From Haloimpatiens lingqiaonensis (GTDB taxonomy: Bacteria; Bacillota; Clostridia; Clostridiales; Clostridiaceae): a stretch of 64,000 bases of DNA. The DNA lies in the NCBI RefSeq assembly GCF_044502415.1, contig NZ_CP172402.1, one strand, 5' to 3'. A program made the position numbers and the translations under genes. Shown here one piece after another: positions 63,584-64,000 of the stretch. The notes beneath the pieces are model-generated. The model was given only the letters and a program-made list of their open reading frames with translations, was not told where the DNA came from and did not search any database. The first letter of the stretch is position 1; the number at the start of each line of letters is the position of its first letter.

Positions 63584-64000
63584 TTGTGAAGTTTATTCAT
63601 ACTTCCGATTGGCATTTGGGAAAAATGTTAGAGGGATACAGTAGGTTAGATGAACAAGAGAAATTTATAGAAGAATTTGTAGATATAGTAAACCATGAGG
63701 ACCCAGATATGATAGTAATATCTGGGGACATATACGATAATAGCAATCCTCCAGCAAGAGCGGAGGGTTTGTTTTATAAAGCACTTAGGGAGATAAGCTG
63801 TAATGGTAAAAGAGTGGTTTTGGTTATTTCAGGAAACCACGACAATCCAGACAGACTGGAAGCAGCATCTCCTATTGCCCACCAGCAGGGAATAGTACTT
63901 TTAGGAACACCTAGAAGTGTAGCCAGCACTGGCAAGTGTGGGGAGGCTAATATAATAGATGCAGATGAGGGTTATTTTGAGATAGAGATAAAGGGAGAAA
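63584..64000 (+). CDS. sbcD: SbcD, exonuclease subunit, partial (5' part)
   Basis: The frame from GTG 63584 (AAGGGGTGAT upstream) runs off the right edge after 139 codons. It starts KFIHTSDWHLGKMLEG and continues MIVISGDIYDN and VISGNHDNPDRL: the metallophosphatase motifs of SbcD/Mre11 with the Asp, His and Asn metal ligands. Its partner sbcC is probably just beyond. With AddAB and YhaM it completes a group of end-processing nucleases. Confidence 0.92.

Overview
The window is AT-rich, gene-dense DNA from a spore-forming clostridium. The codon use, strong purine-rich ribosome binding sites, the tig-clpP-clpX-lonB-lon-engB block with the sporeformer-specific LonB, AddAB instead of RecBCD, pyruvate formate-lyase and clostridial-type agrBD genes all point to Clostridium sensu stricto. 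A Clostridium botulinum group I / C. sporogenes-like organism is my best guess. That is inference, not a database match.

Layout. 0-4 kb: the 3' end of a clpC-type ATPase gene, then a peptide quorum-sensing module (an orphan sensor-like membrane protein, AgrB, and a 45-residue AgrD lying between annotated-size genes), a membrane GGDEF/HD-GYP cyclic-di-GMP gene broken by a one-base homopolymer frameshift, and a probable 6S RNA. 4-8.7 kb: a TIM-barrel isomerase-like protein, a membrane protein, a GNAT acetyltransferase, the tryptophan transporter TrpP under a tryptophan T-box, and a MerR regulator fused to a methyltransferase behind a 19-bp-spacer promoter. 8.7-12.6 kb: two PLP sugar aminotransferases and a nucleotide-sugar dehydrogenase. 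13-15.3 kb: a SIR2-domain gene facing a methyltransferase gene. Between them are two 240-bp palindromic elements, one just after each stop codon, which share one architecture and show many compensatory base changes. 16.6-18.3 kb: ThiS-like/ThiF fusion and ThiE-like genes. 18.6-21.9 kb: a decayed lactococcin-972-type bacteriocin immunity/ABC locus whose membrane gene is split by two more A-run frameshifts. 22-25 kb: pflB-pflA.

26.4-34.6 kb is the protein quality-control block: trigger factor, ClpP, ClpX, LonB, Lon and the ribosome-assembly GTPase EngB. 34.8-36.1 kb holds two Cys/Gly-rich proteins and a polar Asn-rich one. 36.3-43 kb: an FG-GAP-like membrane-anchored protein, a solute-binding lipoprotein, a PerR-like Fur regulator, a PIN-PhoH ATPase, a phosphodiester-glycosidase (NAGPA-like) protein and an anchored propeller-like protein. 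43.3-49.8 kb: a site-2 protease homologue, TrmB, then the cobalamin lower-ligand/nucleotide-loop genes cobT-cobC-cobU-cobS-cobO followed by a FabG-type SDR. 49.9-64 kb: a DinG/XPD-type Fe-S helicase with a nuclease-like N terminus, a GyrI-like protein, BrnQ, then the DNA end-processing genes addB-addA, a YhaM-like exoribonuclease and the start of sbcD.

Small non-coding repeats recur between genes: a MITE-like family with AACTCAACTTTCGCA-type inverted ends (about 43.1, 52.4 and 53.1 kb, with degenerate copies near 7.3 and 17.5 kb), purine-rich GTAAGAA tandem tracts, and a short TGCTATGGAAAA motif. No rRNA, tRNA, CRISPR array, intact insertion sequence or prophage was seen.
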